NCBI GenBank assembly: GCA_030156255.1
Contig: JASGMV010000004.1
Coordinates: 1-64,000, forward strand
Reading direction: 5' to 3'
Source: Desulfovibrionales bacterium
GTDB taxonomy: Bacteria > Desulfobacterota > Desulfovibrionia > Desulfovibrionales > Desulfovibrionaceae
Length of the DNA stretch: 64,000 nucleotides
Under the pieces are notes generated by a model. It saw only the letters and a list, made by a program, of their open reading frames with translations. It was not told where the DNA came from and made no database searches. A program made the position numbers and the translations under genes. This document shows positions 63,571-64,000 of this stretch, piece by piece (positions within the stretch are counted from its first letter, which is position 1; each line of letters begins with the position of its first letter).

Positions 63571-63600
63571 TAATTAAGCATGTGCGTCCCGGGTTGTCAA
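63571..63600 (-). promoter_or_regulatory. candidate sigma-70 promoter of the MucR-like gene
   Basis: On the minus strand TTGACA (63600-63595) and TAATTA (63576-63571) are spaced by 18 nt. The -35 box is perfect. It is 24 bp upstream of the start codon. Confidence 0.6.
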
Positions 63601-64000
63601 TTTGATTTCGGGTGTGGTGCAGTTGTGCGACATGTTCCTTGCGAATGGAGCTATGCCCTGGCTTCACAGCGCATAATTGTATGGACGCTTGATGCGATGT
63701 TTGCGTTACATCGCAATGTACAAAACATTTCGGAGAGGAACGACGCTTCGAGCGGGCAAAAGCCGCGAGGGACGATTCTAAAATAGCGCTGCATATTCAT
63801 GCAAGCGGAATATTTAAAACATTTGTTTCACATGAATGAAATTTTCTTTAAAAGCACTCCAGTTGGAAACGTTGCAGGATGAAGGTGGTTGCCTTGGACT
63901 CCGGCCGGCCGCTGTCTCTCTAAGCGCGCGCTGAAATTTCAGGCGGGGACGACGCAACGTCGGGCTGGAGGTGTTTTTGAGGAGGGAAGCGGCGAAGTTG
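63601..64000. other. terminal intergenic region, nothing recognised
   Basis: The last 400 bp is AT-richer than average, with no gene, hairpin or repeat that I can support. It may belong to the regulatory region of a gene beyond the window. Confidence 0.4.

Overview
This 64 kb window of GC-rich DNA (roughly 60% or more by eye) looks like part of the chromosome of a sulfate-reducing deltaproteobacterium, most likely Desulfovibrionaceae. Evidence includes a dissimilatory-type ATP sulfurylase (sat), an Mrp ATPase fused to an orange-protein-like (ORP/NifX) domain next to its own sigma-54 activator, a class III anaerobic ribonucleotide reductase, a sulfide-type Thi4 thiazole synthase, a MucR-like regulator and many small proteins I recognise only as unassigned. 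A cytochrome bd oxidase points to transient oxygen exposure. Most of the window is ordinary core genome. I saw no tRNA, rRNA, CRISPR array, prophage or intact transposon. The first 51 bases are pure C and look like an assembly artefact at a contig end.

Layout. 0-5.7 kb: cmk (cut by the poly-C), hisC, a universal stress protein, a sigma-54-driven unknown gene, thpR, pncC and serS. 5.7-11 kb: 6-phosphofructokinase, cydAB and a low-GC membrane-anchored transglutaminase-like protein. 11-15.6 kb: nrdG-nrdD with a suspicious frame at the junction, then two coupled Cys-rich unknown genes. 15.6-23.6 kb: envelope genes (lpxB, a Gfo/Idh/MocA oxidoreductase, an ArnT-like glycosyltransferase, a PAP2 phosphatase and a flagellin-glycosylation-type DUF115 protein). 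23.7-28.1 kb: a cysteine synthase fused to a degenerate cysteinyl-tRNA synthetase, an amphi-Trp protein with a ribbon-helix-helix-like partner, and an FKBP lipoprotein. 28.3-36.1 kb: a hydantoinase-like ASKHA protein with a histone-deacetylase-family enzyme, a branched-chain-type binding lipoprotein, alanine racemase, and a sigma-54 activator divergent from a small membrane protein with its own sigma-54 promoter. 36.2-44.5 kb: htpG, a MerR-like regulator, a thioesterase, small proteins, a PilZ protein, copZ and copA. 45.2-51 kb: thiE-thi4 and the sigma-54/ORP cluster. 51.5-64 kb: rocD, a PilZ protein, sat, a 56-residue GTG-start gene, a periplasmic binding-like protein, dnaE, a TIM-barrel protein, alanine dehydrogenase and a MucR-like regulator.

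Two themes go beyond ordinary annotation. First, three sequences have the GG-N10-GC spacing of sigma-54 promoters (2627, 35809, 48434). Two lie beside sigma-54 activator genes with plausible upstream activator sites, so each activator can be paired with a target. Second, six intergenic copies of a composite palindromic repeat, built from up to three consecutive hairpin modules, are scattered between 39.7 and 56.1 kb in both orientations. They resemble a non-coding mobile or REP/MITE-like family that I cannot match to a named element.
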